From an uncultured Clostridia bacterium (GTDB taxonomy: Bacteria > Bacillota > Clostridia > Oscillospirales > Acutalibacteraceae): a stretch of DNA of 64,000 nt. The notes under the pieces were generated by a model. That model was not told where the DNA came from and did not search any database. It was given only the letters and a program-made list of their open reading frames with translations. Position 1 is the stretch's first letter; each line of letters begins with the position of its first letter. Shown here one piece after another: positions 1-8,243 of the stretch. A program made the translations under genes and the position numbers. Location: contig CAKMIX010000002.1 of assembly GCA_927362715.1 (NCBI GenBank), positions 1-64,000 on the forward strand. Reading direction: 5' to 3'.

Positions 1-146
1 GCGCAAATTAAGCGATGCTTTCCACGGTTAACAGAGCGAAGCAAATGCCGGGATGCGCTTGCCCGTTTCCGCGTTCTGTGTTAAAAAACTGAAAATATAC
101 CGGTATTCCTGCACGATTTCAGCATTGGAGTCCGGCGCTCGGCTGC
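1..146. other. no gene recognised at left edge
   Basis: This stretch lies downstream of the minus-strand metallophosphoesterase. I see no convincing coding sequence, no strong hairpin with a T tract and no tRNA. A gene could be truncated at the window edge, but nothing supports one. Confidence 0.5.
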
Positions 147-1706
147 TTATCTCCAGGCGACCGTTTCCTGCACGGTGGTCTGCCCGCTGTTGTCCACGGA
201 CAGAATTTCAACGCCCTCGGGCGTCAAGGTGAGCATAGACGCGACATAGCTGTTTGTACCGTTTGCATTCCAGCCGCCGTCAATAAGCGTAGGATAGCTG
301 TGCTCCGTTTTAAACTCCGTTGTATGCCAGTGCCCGCTGACCAAAAGGCTGACGCCTAAGCTGTCCAGCTTTTCATGCGCGGCGGCGGAAAGATCTTCTT
401 CTATACAGATCTCTTCGAAATGTGAAAGCGCAATCGTTTTTTCACCGTTTGGATTTTCAAGAGACTGGAGCCACGTTACCATATCTCGGCGGCTTTGCTC
501 ATAATCCGTCATCCCGCCGTATTCGGGATGATCATCCGCCTTATCCTCACCGCTGTCGAGTATAATGAAATGATATTGCCCGAACTGCGCCGTATAATAC
601 AGACTGTCCATTCCCAAATATTCGGGCAAATTCGAAGCCTCTTTGCCGCGCGTCTCATGGTTGCCGCGGGCAAAAAGAACCGGCTTTTGCCCGCCTGTAA
701 GCGTTGCGCCGAAGTCGAGAATATACGCGGCGACTTCCTCCGGCTGCATGAGCCCTGTGGCGCTGTCGCCCAGCATGATCAGCGCGTCAAAGCTTCCGAG
801 CTGCTGCGCCGTATCCAGTGCAAGCCGGTTTTGCATATGCCAATCCGAAAGCGTGAGCAGCTTTACTTCATCGGAAAATGTACCCCCGAAAGCAATGGAT
901 TCACTTTCGATCGTTTTGCCGCTGCGCCCGCCGTAGCTGAGTTCATCCAGAACACGTGTCGCACCGACTTTGTAGGTGTTGTTTGTCAATTCTTCATACG
1001 GTACGCAAATGGTGTGGATGCAGCTGCCCCCGTTTTTGCGCCCGCCGGATGCGTCATAGCGGCGGACGGTCTCACCGGAAATCTCATATTCTATATATGC
1101 CGTGCCGATATCGTTTGTTGCAAACACCACGCTGTATGCACTGCCCGTGTCGAATACGACCGGCAGTGCGGTAAAACGGAACGGCGTCAGCGGGAAAAAC
1201 GCAGCATAAACGGCAATCAGAAGACAAACGCAAAGGATACCTGAAAAAATACGCTTCAGGCGGTCTTTATGTATGTATGGAAGAAGCAGCGCCGCGGCTG
1301 CCAGCGCCAGCGCGCCGAGCCACATCGGCAGAGACTTTTTACACAGCCTGAGTCCCACAAGCAGGCTTTCCGAGCCGCCGATGAACAGGTTGCCGAACGA
1401 AAACCCGAACGCTATAACGGCAAGCACGATGGCAAGTATGCCGCCGAGTACCGCAAGAACACGGTAAGCCTTGCCCTTTGTGCGTTCGGGGGCTTGCAGA
1501 CGTGTGCTCCAAAGACAGAACAGAAGCGCCGTATCTAAAACGGCGGCTATAAACAGCGCGAAGGAGAAGCCTGAAAATATAACGGTATCTACAAAAACGT
1601 TGGTATTGCGGAAGCCGTGCAGCAAAAGCGCTGAGATCGCAGCGAGCAGTGTAAATACGGGCACGGCTGCTTTGCCGAAAAACAGCGCGTTGAAAAACCG
1701 CTTCAA
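147..1706 (-). CDS. membrane-anchored metallophosphoesterase
   Basis: A 519-residue protein with about five hydrophobic segments in residues 12-172 (roughly 12-30, 41-66, 82-108, 125-144, 152-172), then a beta-rich linker and a calcineurin-like phosphoesterase domain from about residue 280. The metal-binding signatures are all visible: D288-W-H290, G313-D, G348-NHE, a later ALSHFEE histidine and GHWH near residue 457. The catalytic domain probably faces outward and hydrolyses a phosphoester of unknown identity. The start is a TTG codon with AGGAGG eight bases upstream; no ATG lies nearer that site. It stands alone, and the next gene upstream (YbjQ family) reads the same way. Confidence 0.85.
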   Translation of the reverse strand: MKRFFNALFFGKAAVPVFTLLAAISALLLHGFRNTNVFVDTVIFSGFSFALFIAAVLDTALLFCLWSTRLQAPERTKGKAYRVLAVLGGILAIVLAVIAFGFSFGNLFIGGSESLLVGLRLCKKSLPMWLGALALAAAALLLPYIHKDRLKRIFSGILCVCLLIAVYAAFFPLTPFRFTALPVVFDTGSAYSVVFATNDIGTAYIEYEISGETVRRYDASGGRKNGGSCIHTICVPYEELTNNTYKVGATRVLDELSYGGRSGKTIESESIAFGGTFSDEVKLLTLSDWHMQNRLALDTAQQLGSFDALIMLGDSATGLMQPEEVAAYILDFGATLTGGQKPVLFARGNHETRGKEASNLPEYLGMDSLYYTAQFGQYHFIILDSGEDKADDHPEYGGMTDYEQSRRDMVTWLQSLENPNGEKTIALSHFEEICIEEDLSAAAHEKLDSLGVSLLVSGHWHTTEFKTEHSYPTLIDGGWNANGTNSYVASMLTLTPEGVEILSVDNSGQTTVQETVAWR

Positions 1707-1749
1707 ATGAAAAACCTCCTTAACAAAAGTGCAAACGCCGCATAATCGG

Positions 1750-2067
1750 TCAGAGTATGACTGCCGTGCCCGAAACAGTCACCATCATCATGTTGCCGCC
1801 CTGCCCGAGCACCTCGTAATCCACATCAATGCCGACTACGGCGTTCGCGCCCATCTGCTCGGCACGCTGCACAAGTTCCTCGATTGCCTGTGCACGCGCG
1901 TCGGTCAGCTCGTTTTCATACGAAGCCGAGCGCCCGCCGAAAAAGTTGCGCATCCCGGCTGCAAAATCCTTGACAAAATCCACGCCGGAAATGACCTCGC
2001 CGCAGACAAGCCCCAGATAGTTTTGGATCGGATGACCTTCAACGGTCGGTGTAGTGGTCAAAAGCAT
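1750..2067 (-). CDS. YbjQ/UPF0145 family protein
   Basis: A 105-residue protein of the YbjQ (UPF0145, heavy-metal-binding-like) family. Family features are the N-terminal [11 protein letters not shown] stretch, the central GGRSASYE segment, an alpha-helix ending in [13 protein letters not shown], and the C-terminal [11 protein letters not shown] strand. Members form small homo-oligomers; no biochemical role is firmly established. The open frame extends far upstream (to 2640), but that part overlaps another gene and has Arg/Cys-rich shadow composition. The start at 2067 is fixed by the GGGAGG site just upstream and by family length. Confidence 0.88.
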   Translation of the reverse strand: MLLTTTPTVEGHPIQNYLGLVCGEVISGVDFVKDFAAGMRNFFGGRSASYENELTDARAQAIEELVQRAEQMGANAVVGIDVDYEVLGQGGNMMMVTVSGTAVIL

Positions 2068-2146
2068 ATAGTTTCCTCCCTTTATTTGGTAGGAATATTG
2101 TAGCATAAATACAAAAGCGCTGCAACCGCCGTTTTGACCGCCGCGT

Positions 2147-2881
2147 TCAGAATGCAGGCGGCGCGCACAGGTCGGACAGCGCGGCATATACGGGCGAAAG
2201 CCGGTCCGAAAGCCAATCTGCAAAGCAGGCGCGCGTCCCGGCGGGGCAGAGCGCGTCCTGCCCGCTGCGCCGTATCGAAAAGGCAAGCGTCGCCTGCCTG
2301 CCCGCGCAGCCCGAAAGCAGCCGCCCGCCGTGCGCGTCCGCTGTGCGGCGCGCAAAACAAAGCCCGCTGCCCGGCCGGCTTGCGGCGCATGCGAGCGCGT
2401 CTGCCGGAACGCTTGCGGGCGCACTGACCGCAAAGCCGGCAAAGTCTTTGTGCGCAAACACGCGCAGCAGGATCGGTGCGCCGCCGGACAGCCGCAGCGC
2501 ACAGGCAAGCATCTCCAGCGCCGCCCACAAAAGCGCACGCGGCGCGCATACCGTCTGTACCATGCGTGTCGGGCAAAAAACCACGCGCCCTTCGCCGCAC
2601 AGCAGGTTGCAGCAAAAGGTAAGATCCTCGAAAAAAGCATTCAGTTCCAAACGCACACGCCCAGCCTGTGCGGTGGGGCTTTGTGCGTTGTAAAAGGCAC
2701 GCAGCGTGCGCATGCCGCGGCGGTACGCGTCCTCCAGCAGCCTTGGCGGCGCACCGCTGCCTGCCTGATACAGCAGCTCGTCGAAATACCCCTGCAAACG
2801 GTCGCGCAGCGCGTCTGTGGCGCTGCCGCTTTGCAGGATGCGTTCCATATCCTCGATCTCCTCCAAAAGCGTGTTCTGCAT
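2147..2881 (-). CDS. degenerate histidine-kinase-like (GHKL ATPase) protein
   Basis: About 244 residues. A helical N-terminal part (ILQSG through LLYQAG, then a segment with an [10 protein letters not shown] helix) is followed by a region resembling the ATPase half of a sensor kinase: an [15 protein letters not shown] helix where the N-box would lie, and [16 protein letters not shown] resembling the G-box and following helix. The canonical N-box asparagine and DxGxG motif are not visible, so it may be inactive or very divergent. Very high GC. The start at 2881 has AGGGGAAA upstream; an alternative start at 2911 lacks a clear site. It could also be a hypothetical protein with only fold-level resemblance. 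Confidence 0.6.
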   Translation of the reverse strand: MQNTLLEEIEDMERILQSGSATDALRDRLQGYFDELLYQAGSGAPPRLLEDAYRRGMRTLRAFYNAQSPTAQAGRVRLELNAFFEDLTFCCNLLCGEGRVVFCPTRMVQTVCAPRALLWAALEMLACALRLSGGAPILLRVFAHKDFAGFAVSAPASVPADALACAASRPGSGLCFARRTADAHGGRLLSGCAGRQATLAFSIRRSGQDALCPAGTRACFADWLSDRLSPVYAALSDLCAPPAF

Positions 2882-3044
2882 ATTTTCCCCTTCTCGGCCG
2901 AATTTTTCCATGCGCGGCGGGTATACTGAAAACGACCGCCGCCGCGCAGTTATGGGAATAGCATACCCTTTTTCGCCGGTGATACGAATATTTTAGGCAG
3001 TACGACAAAGTTTTCACAAAGCACGGGGAAATTTGGAAAACTTC

Positions 3045-3073
3045 TTGCAAATTTCCGGCATTCGGTATAAAAT
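3045..3073 (+). promoter_or_regulatory. sigma-A promoter of gap
   Basis: TTGCAA (3045-3050) and TAAAAT (3068-3073) are separated by 17 bp, about 45 bp before the gap start codon. Confidence 0.6.
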
Positions 3074-3115
3074 GTTAAACGCAAAAGTAAAAATACTTTT
3101 TTGGAGGTAATTCCT

Positions 3116-4153
3116 ATGTCCGTAAAAGTTGCAATCAACGGCTTCGGCCGTATCGGCCGTCTGGCGTTCCGTCAGATGTTCGGCGCAGAAGGCTATGAGG
3201 TCGTCGCGATCAACGATCTGACCAAGCCCTCGATGCTCGCGCACCTGCTCAAGTACGATACCGCACAGGGCGGCTACTGCGGCAAGATCGGCGAAAATCT
3301 GCACACGATCTCCGCGGATGACGAAGCCGGCACCATCACCGTGGACGGCAAGACCCTGAAGATCTATGCGATGGCGAACGCTGCGGAGCTTCCGTGGGGC
3401 GAGATCGGCGTGGACGTCGTGCTCGAGTGCACGGGCTTCTACTGCTCGAAGGCGAAGAGCCAGGCGCACATCGACGCCGGTGCAAAGAAAGTCGTTATTT
3501 CCGCGCCTGCGGGCAACGACCTGAAGACCATCGTTTACAGCGTCAACGAAAAGACCCTGACTGCGGAGGACACCATCATTTCCGCCGCTTCCTGCACGAC
3601 CAACTGCCTGGCGCCCATGGCGAAAGCGCTCAATGACTATGCGCCTATCCAGAGCGGTATCATGAGCACCATCCATGCTTACACCGGCGATCAGATGATC
3701 CTCGACGGCCCGCACAGAAAGGGCGACCTTCGCCGCGCACGTGCCGGCGCTGCCAACATCGTTCCGAACTCCACCGGTGCTGCAAAAGCCATCGGTCTGG
3801 TTATCCCGGAACTCAACGGCAAGCTCATCGGTTCCGCACAGCGCGTGCCCGTTCCGACCGGCTCGACCACGATCCTGACCGCAGTTGTCAAGGGCGCGGA
3901 CGTCACGGTTGAGGGCATCAATGCTGCGATGAAGGCGGCTGCGAGCGAGAGCTTCGGCTACAACGAGGACCCGATCGTCTCCTCCGACGTCATCGGCATG
4001 CGTTACGGCTCGCTGTTTGATGCGACCCAGACCATGGTCTCGAAGATTGCCGACGATCTGTATGAAGTGCAGGTCGTTTCCTGGTACGACAACGAGAACT
4101 CCTACACCAGCCAGATGGTTCGCACCATCAAGTATTTCGCGGAGCTTGCGTAA
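3116..4153 (+). CDS. gap: type I glyceraldehyde-3-phosphate dehydrogenase
   Basis: A 345-residue GAPDH converting glyceraldehyde-3-phosphate, NAD and phosphate to 1,3-bisphosphoglycerate in cytosolic glycolysis. The N-terminal Rossmann motif NGFGRIGR, the catalytic [12 protein letters not shown] with active-site cysteine, HAYTGDQ and the C-terminal WYDNENSY are all intact. The frame opens at a TTG at 3101, but that codon lies inside the ribosome binding site (TTGGAGG); the ATG at 3116 gives the standard N-terminus [11 protein letters not shown]. Monocistronic, with its own promoter and terminator. In contrast to many Clostridia, pgk and tpi do not follow it. Confidence 0.97.
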   Translation: MSVKVAINGFGRIGRLAFRQMFGAEGYEVVAINDLTKPSMLAHLLKYDTAQGGYCGKIGENLHTISADDEAGTITVDGKTLKIYAMANAAELPWGEIGVDVVLECTGFYCSKAKSQAHIDAGAKKVVISAPAGNDLKTIVYSVNEKTLTAEDTIISAASCTTNCLAPMAKALNDYAPIQSGIMSTIHAYTGDQMILDGPHRKGDLRRARAGAANIVPNSTGAAKAIGLVIPELNGKLIGSAQRVPVPTGSTTILTAVVKGADVTVEGINAAMKAAASESFGYNEDPIVSSDVIGMRYGSLFDATQTMVSKIADDLYEVQVVSWYDNENSYTSQMVRTIKYFAELA

Positions 4154-4175
4154 GCAAACCGAATACGACCTCTTG

Positions 4176-4203
4176 CGGGGACGCATTTTGCGTCCCCGTT
4201 TTT
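4176..4203 (+). terminator. intrinsic terminator of gap
   Basis: A perfect 10-bp stem CGGGGACGCA / TGCGTCCCCG with a TTT loop is followed by five T residues, 23 bp after the gap stop codon. Confidence 0.9.
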
Positions 4204-4793
4204 GCGTGTCAAAAAGCCGATTTTGTTTTCTCAACAAAGGAAGAAAGACTCACGCGGATGACCGGCTATCTAATAGGAAACGTTAAAAGATTCTGCCGTA
4301 GGAGCGGGTGATTCCCCCTGTTAGGAGAAATGTGTGTGCAACGGACAAATGGATACCGCGTTCAGTGCATTTCTATGCCCGCCCGCGAACAGAGTTCAGA
4401 ATTTAGAAGGCATAGGTCAGATGTGCGGTGGCGCGGCTTTCCGCAAAACGGAAAACAGCACACATCTGTAGGGGCGGGTCTCTGCGCCCGCCCGAGGACA
4501 GTTCGACGAGACAACGGTTTAGGTCTTTCAAGAAAACCATATGTCTGTTTTTCGCCACAACAAACTGCAAAATCTTAGTTTCATACGGGCGGGCGCAGAG
4601 ACCCGCCCCTACAAACGAAAGCAGAACTTTCGGTGCTGTGTTTTTGTTTCGTTTTGTGCTGTGCTGACCTTTTCTATATTGTCAGAGAGGGGAACAAGCA
4701 GCTTTGGTAGTTTGTGTGTCCCCTCTTTTTTATTGCGAAGCGGTGCGGGATTTGGTATACTGAGCTTAAACGAAAGCGAAAGGAATGGCGCGT
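4204..4793. repeat. intergenic region with long inverted repeat
   Basis: About 590 bp without a credible gene. It holds a perfect 27-bp inverted repeat: the left arm at 4468-4494 and the right arm at 4586-4612, 91 bp apart. Each arm is GC-rich and internally near-palindromic (GGGGCGGGTCTCTGCGCCCG core). The sequence just outside the right arm (GTGCTGTGTTTT) loosely mirrors that outside the left (AAAACAGCAC), so the element may be about 160-190 bp. This resembles a MITE or REP-like dispersed repeat. The short open frames across it carry Arg/Cys-rich shadow sequences. Confidence 0.7.
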
Positions 4794-5288
4794 ATGACGC
4801 GGGAACGGTATATGCGGCTGGCAGAGCCCTTTCAAAAGCATCAGGCGCTTTTGCGCGCGCTGCGCATGACGGATAAGGTGCTGACGGCGCTCGTATATCT
4901 TGCATACCCCGTGCTGCTTTGCGTGCTTTTCTTTACGCGGGACACGCGCTTTTGGCGGTGCGTGCTCGTGCCGGGCGTGTCGTTCGCGGTGGTGAGCGTC
5001 CTGCGCCGCGTGATCAATGCCAAACGCCCGTATGAGGTGCTGGAATTTTCACCGCTGCTTCAAAAGGATAAGCAAGGCGAATCCTTTCCGAGCCGTCACG
5101 TGTTTTCGGTGTTTGTCATTGCGTTTGCCTTCTATTATACGTTCGTGCCCGTCGGGATCGTGCTGACCGTGCTCGGCGTGCTGCTCGCCGTCGTCCGTGT
5201 GGTTGGTGGGGTGCATTTCCCGCGTGACGTGCTCTGCGGCGCGGCGATCGGGATGCTTTGCGGCGCGGTCGGCTTTTTCCTGCTGTAA
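4794..5288 (+). CDS. PAP2-family phosphatase (small integral membrane)
   Basis: A 164-residue membrane phosphatase of the PAP2 superfamily, with several hydrophobic segments. The three signature motifs are present: KRPYEV (from the K-x6-RP motif), SFPSRH, and VVGGVHFPRD carrying the catalytic histidine and aspartate. Such proteins dephosphorylate lipid phosphates such as undecaprenyl pyrophosphate or phosphatidyl-glycerophosphate; the actual substrate is not deducible. Two ATG codons compete: 4785 abuts the AGGA box, while 4794 lies nine bases from it and is preferred. Monocistronic. Confidence 0.85.
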   Translation: MTRERYMRLAEPFQKHQALLRALRMTDKVLTALVYLAYPVLLCVLFFTRDTRFWRCVLVPGVSFAVVSVLRRVINAKRPYEVLEFSPLLQKDKQGESFPSRHVFSVFVIAFAFYYTFVPVGIVLTVLGVLLAVVRVVGGVHFPRDVLCGAAIGMLCGAVGFFLL

Positions 5289-5342
5289 GCGGCGGGGAAA
5301 ACATATCAAAGGTGTCCCGCTTGTCCGAAAGCCTTGCGCGCC

Positions 5343-5372
5343 TTGACACACGTAAGTCATGTGTGTTAGGAT
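5343..5372 (+). promoter_or_regulatory. putative promoter with overlapping inverted repeat
   Basis: TTGACA (5343-5348) and a TAGGAT-like -10 (5367-5372) 18 bp apart. The spacer region carries an ACACAC/GTGTGT inverted repeat that could be an operator. It lies about 40 bp before the small membrane protein gene. Confidence 0.45.
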
Positions 5373-5409
5373 ATAGAAGAAAGCATGGGATAAGAAAGGG
5401 GTATGAGAG

Positions 5410-5625
5410 ATGCTTGAGAAGAAAAAACTGGTTTTGGCGATCCTCAAGTCTATGGTAGGGCTTGCGGTGCTGCTTGCGGGCGTCGTGTGCGGCGCGATGC
5501 AGTTCATTTACGGTGCGATCCCGCTGGCGGTCATCGGGCTTGCGGTGTGCCTGTTTTCGTATTTGAACCTGCGCATCGAAGTGGAGCACGAGGAAGAAAA
5601 CGTGCAGAACGACGCGGAACAATAA
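5410..5625 (+). CDS. small two-helix membrane protein, hypothetical
   Basis: A 71-residue protein with two hydrophobic helices (about residues 8-31 and 34-53) and an acidic C-terminal tail EVEHEEENVQNDAEQ. I do not recognise a family. The ATG at 5410 follows AAAGGGG with reasonable spacing. It has its own upstream promoter-like sequence and is followed by a strong hairpin, so it is probably transcribed alone. Confidence 0.65.
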   Translation: MLEKKKLVLAILKSMVGLAVLLAGVVCGAMQFIYGAIPLAVIGLAVCLFSYLNLRIEVEHEEENVQNDAEQ

Positions 5626-5653
5626 ACCGTATTGCGGCAGCCGTGAAAAAATG

Positions 5654-5692
5654 ACCCGCCCCGCACATCCAAAGATGTGCGGGGCGGGTTTT
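5654..5692. terminator. bidirectional intrinsic terminator
   Basis: A perfect 16-bp stem (5654-5669 with 5674-5689), loop CAAA, with TTTT following on the plus strand and a T run on the minus strand. It serves the 71-residue protein and the convergent proline-rich protein. Confidence 0.9.
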
Positions 5693-5717
5693 CGTTCATG
5701 GGAAAGCCGGCCGGGCT

Positions 5718-6839
5718 TTATGCAGCCGCCCAGCCTGTATTTGCGCTCTCGAATTGATGCATCTGCTCGGCAATGGCATACGCCTGCTCCTGCAGCCCTA
5801 GGGCCATACAGCAGTCGTAGTATTCCTCAAGATTCAGATACATTTCCTCATATGAGGTGGAAGCGGCAATCAGCGCGTCAAAGCCGCGCACGATCACCTG
5901 CGCCTGTTCCTCGGTCGGCACAAAATAGTCGTTTTCAATATAATAGACGAATGTGCTTGAGGTCATGTAATAATACTCGGTTACAGGGTCATATTCCAGC
6001 ATCTTTTCCGTAAAGATGCGCACGTAGTTGTCGTAATCCCCGTTTTGTAGCATCAGCACGAAGTAGTCTGCCATGAATGTATTATAGCAGGCAAAAGCGT
6101 TTTCGTAGATGTCCGCGCAGCTTGTGGAAGGGAAGGTATTATAAAAGAGGTCGGGATCGCGCGTGACCTCTGCAAAACACGATTGCAAGCCCGCCGTATC
6201 GCCGATGCTCATCAAAAACGTATCATAAAGGTCGCAGACCCCCATCAGTGTGGCAAAATCCCCGGACTCGGCATACGCCGCAAGCTGGGTTTGGGGCGAG
6301 AGTGCCTTGCGTGCGAACAGAAAACCACCGACGCCGAACAGGAGGCCGAGCACGACAAGGACGGAAACTACAATGGCGACGATCTTGCCGGCGGAAAGCT
6401 TTTTCTTTTGCGGCTGTGCCGCCATATACGGATACGGCTGCTGCGCAGTGCCATACGGGATATACGGCTGCTGTGCGGGATTCGGCTGCACGCCGTAGGG
6501 AACTTGCCCCGCCGCACCATAGGGCTGCTGCGTGGGATTGGGCTGTGCACCGTAGGGGGCTTGCCCTGCCGCGCCGTAGGGCTGCTGCGTGGGATTGGGC
6601 TGTGCACCGTAGGGGGCTTGCCCTGCCGCACCGTAAGGCGTCTGCTGTGCAGGATTGGGCTGTGCACCGTAGGGAATTTGCCCCGCCGCGCCATAAGGCG
6701 CTTGCTGTGCGGGAGCCGGCTGTGCGCTGTCAGACGGCTGCTGCGCAGGGTATGCTTGTTCCGCAGACGCATTTGCCGCCGGGCTGGGCTGCGTATCGTC
6801 CGTTGCGGGAGTGTTCGGTAATTTATTGGGTTGATCCAT
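5718..6839 (-). CDS. proline/glutamine-rich repeat membrane protein
   Basis: A 373-residue protein. The N-terminal 150 residues are a low-complexity P/Q/G/Y region with about five tandem copies of a 17-23 residue unit (QQPYGAAGQAPYGAQPNP type). A single transmembrane helix at about 165-185 (KIVAIVVSVLVVLGLLFGVG) precedes a 190-residue C-terminal region rich in F, Y, D and E. The P/G/Y-rich segment before a single helix is common in Firmicutes proteins with a disordered cytoplasmic head. The start at 6839 has AAGGAGG seven bases upstream; the in-frame ATG at 6908 lies beyond that site. Function unknown. Confidence 0.8.
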   Translation of the reverse strand: MDQPNKLPNTPATDDTQPSPAANASAEQAYPAQQPSDSAQPAPAQQAPYGAAGQIPYGAQPNPAQQTPYGAAGQAPYGAQPNPTQQPYGAAGQAPYGAQPNPTQQPYGAAGQVPYGVQPNPAQQPYIPYGTAQQPYPYMAAQPQKKKLSAGKIVAIVVSVLVVLGLLFGVGGFLFARKALSPQTQLAAYAESGDFATLMGVCDLYDTFLMSIGDTAGLQSCFAEVTRDPDLFYNTFPSTSCADIYENAFACYNTFMADYFVLMLQNGDYDNYVRIFTEKMLEYDPVTEYYYMTSSTFVYYIENDYFVPTEEQAQVIVRGFDALIAASTSYEEMYLNLEEYYDCCMALGLQEQAYAIAEQMHQFESANTGWAAA

Positions 6840-6975
6840 GGTATCCTCCTTGCCTTGCGGCAGAACTTTCTCTATCCTCATAGTACAGGAAAGCACGGCG
6901 CGCGTCAAGCGAATAAATTTTACAAATATTTACAAACCATCTGTACGAACACAAGCGATATCAAAAATTCGGCAG

Positions 6976-7004
6976 TTGACTTTTTGGGTGATCCGGTTTA
7001 TACT
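6976..7004 (+). promoter_or_regulatory. sigma-A promoter of the thiamine-precursor operon
   Basis: TTGACT (6976-6981) and TATACT (6999-7004) with a 17-bp spacer, directly upstream of the TPP riboswitch. Confidence 0.85.
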
Positions 7005-7024
7005 GCATATAAAGTCTTATGACA

Positions 7025-7120
7025 AGAAACAGGGGGGCTGGCGCCAAGCCGGCTGAGATAAAGGATAGCGCTCCTTTGACCCTACGACCTGATGCGGGTA
7101 ATGCCGCCGTAGGAAGCTTT
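7025..7120 (+). ncRNA. TPP riboswitch (THI element)
   Basis: The conserved TPP-aptamer core is readable: the GGGG strand (7031-7037), GGCTGAGA (7051-7058), then CCTACGACCTGATGCGGGTA and ATGCC (7080-7105), closing with GTAGGAAGC. It binds thiamine pyrophosphate. The strand CGTAGG near its end closes the P1/P2 region, and an intrinsic terminator lies 25 bp beyond, implying transcriptional attenuation of the downstream genes when TPP is plentiful. Confidence 0.95.
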
Positions 7121-7144
7121 TTGTTTTGCGTGAAAACATCGAAA

Positions 7145-7178
7145 GCCTTACGACAGCTTGCCGTAAGGCTTATCTTTT
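7145..7178 (+). terminator. riboswitch-controlled attenuator
   Basis: AAGCCTTACG and CGTAAGGCTT form a 10-bp stem followed by ATCTTTTTG, placed between the TPP aptamer and the first gene. This is the expected expression platform. The alternative antiterminator pairing is not resolved here. Confidence 0.8.
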
Positions 7179-7198
7179 TGCAAACGGAGGAAAAAACA

Positions 7199-7498
7199 AT
7201 GAAAGCAAGCGTAGCTATCCAGGTCCTGCCCGGCGTGCAGGACACGAAAGAAGTCGTGCGTATCGTAGATGAGGTCATCGACTATATCGCGTCCACGGGA
7301 CTTCACTATTCTGTCGGCCCCTTTGAGACGACCATCGAGGGCGAGGATTACGATCAGCTCATGGAGATCGTCCGCGAGTGCCAGCACGTAGCCGTGCGCG
7401 CAGGTGCGCCGTCGGTTTCCGCCTATGTCAAAATTTCGTACAAGCCCGAGGGCGGGGTGCTGACCATTGACGAAAAAGTTACAAAACATCACAAATAA
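7199..7498 (+). CDS. thiamine-binding protein (MTH1187/YkoF type)
   Basis: A 99-residue protein of the thiamine-binding/MTH1187 family. It begins MKASVAIQVLPG and has the family's VDEVIDYIASTGLHYSVGPFETTIEG segment. Members form tetramers that bind thiamine or its pyrimidine precursor. The position right after a TPP riboswitch and before an ABC transporter supports a role in thiamine-precursor handling. The ATG at 7199 follows CGGAGG; the open frame begins earlier, inside the riboswitch. Its end overlaps the next gene by about 30 bases. Confidence 0.9.
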   Translation: MKASVAIQVLPGVQDTKEVVRIVDEVIDYIASTGLHYSVGPFETTIEGEDYDQLMEIVRECQHVAVRAGAPSVSAYVKISYKPEGGVLTIDEKVTKHHK

Positions 7499-8243
7499 GC
7501 TTTCACCCATCGCGGCGCTGCTTGTGGTCGTGGCGCTTTGGGCGGCGGCGACGGGCTTTTCGTGGGTACCGTCATTCATGCTGCCGTCTCCGCGCGCGGT
7601 GGTGGACGCATTCGTTTCGGATTTCCCGCTGCTCTTGCAGCATGCGGGCGTGACGCTGTGCGAAGCGTTCGCGGGGCTCTCTATCGGGGTGCTGCTCGCC
7701 TTTGTGCTGGCGGCGTTGATGAACCGCTTTGCGTTTCTTTACAAGGCGCTTTACCCGGTGCTGGTCATCACGCAGACCATCCCGACCATCGCCATCGCGC
7801 CGCTTTTGGTGCTGTGGATGGGCTTCGGTATGGCGCCGAAGATCACGCTGGTCGTCATCACGACCTTTTTCCCGATCGCCGTGAGCTTGCTGGACGGTTT
7901 CCGCAGTGCCGACGCGGATGCGGTCAATCTGCTGCGCAGTATGGGCGCGGGCAGACTTAAGATCTTCCGCCATGTGCTGATGCCTTCGGCGCTCGGCTCA
8001 TTTTTTGCGGGCTTAAAGGTCTCCGCCTCTTACGCGGTGGTGGGCGCCGTCATATCGGAATGGCTCGGCGGCTTTGAGGGCTTGGGCGTATATATGACGC
8101 GCGTGCAAAAAGCATATGCGTTTGACAAGATGTTTTCCGTGATTTTGTTCATCACGCTCATCAGCCTTTTGCTGATGTGGGGCGTGACGCTGCTGCGGTA
8201 TCTTGTGATGCCGTGGGAACGAAAGGAGAAAGAGCGTAAATGA
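7467..8243 (+). CDS. thiX: ABC transporter permease, ThiX-like
   Basis: A 258-residue inner-membrane permease of the SsuC/TauC/ThiX type with about six hydrophobic segments. The permease EAA-like loop is seen around SLLDGFRSADADAVNLLRSMGAG. It forms the channel of the importer with the adjacent lipoprotein and ATPase. The start is a TTG overlapping the end of the preceding gene, with a GGCGGGG stretch upstream; the start is less certain than the gene. Membership in a TPP-riboswitch operon argues for a pyrimidine (HMP or formylaminopyrimidine) substrate rather than a sulfonate. Confidence 0.88.
   Translation: MTKKLQNITNKLSPIAALLVVVALWAAATGFSWVPSFMLPSPRAVVDAFVSDFPLLLQHAGVTLCEAFAGLSIGVLLAFVLAALMNRFAFLYKALYPVLVITQTIPTIAIAPLLVLWMGFGMAPKITLVVITTFFPIAVSLLDGFRSADADAVNLLRSMGAGRLKIFRHVLMPSALGSFFAGLKVSASYAVVGAVISEWLGGFEGLGVYMTRVQKAYAFDKMFSVILFITLISLLLMWGVTLLRYLVMPWERKEKERK

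Noticed and set aside
2082-3050. 322-codon minus-strand frame
   Set aside because: It overlaps the kinase-like gene in another frame and is Arg/Cys/Ala-rich, a typical shadow. Its upstream part has no ribosome binding site.
4330-4667. short plus-strand frames of 79-82 codons
   Set aside because: They run across the 27-bp inverted repeats and have random composition.
6460-6720. possible CRISPR-like direct repeats
   Set aside because: The periodic sequence encodes in-frame QQPYGAAGQ-type protein repeats; there are no unique spacers of constant length.
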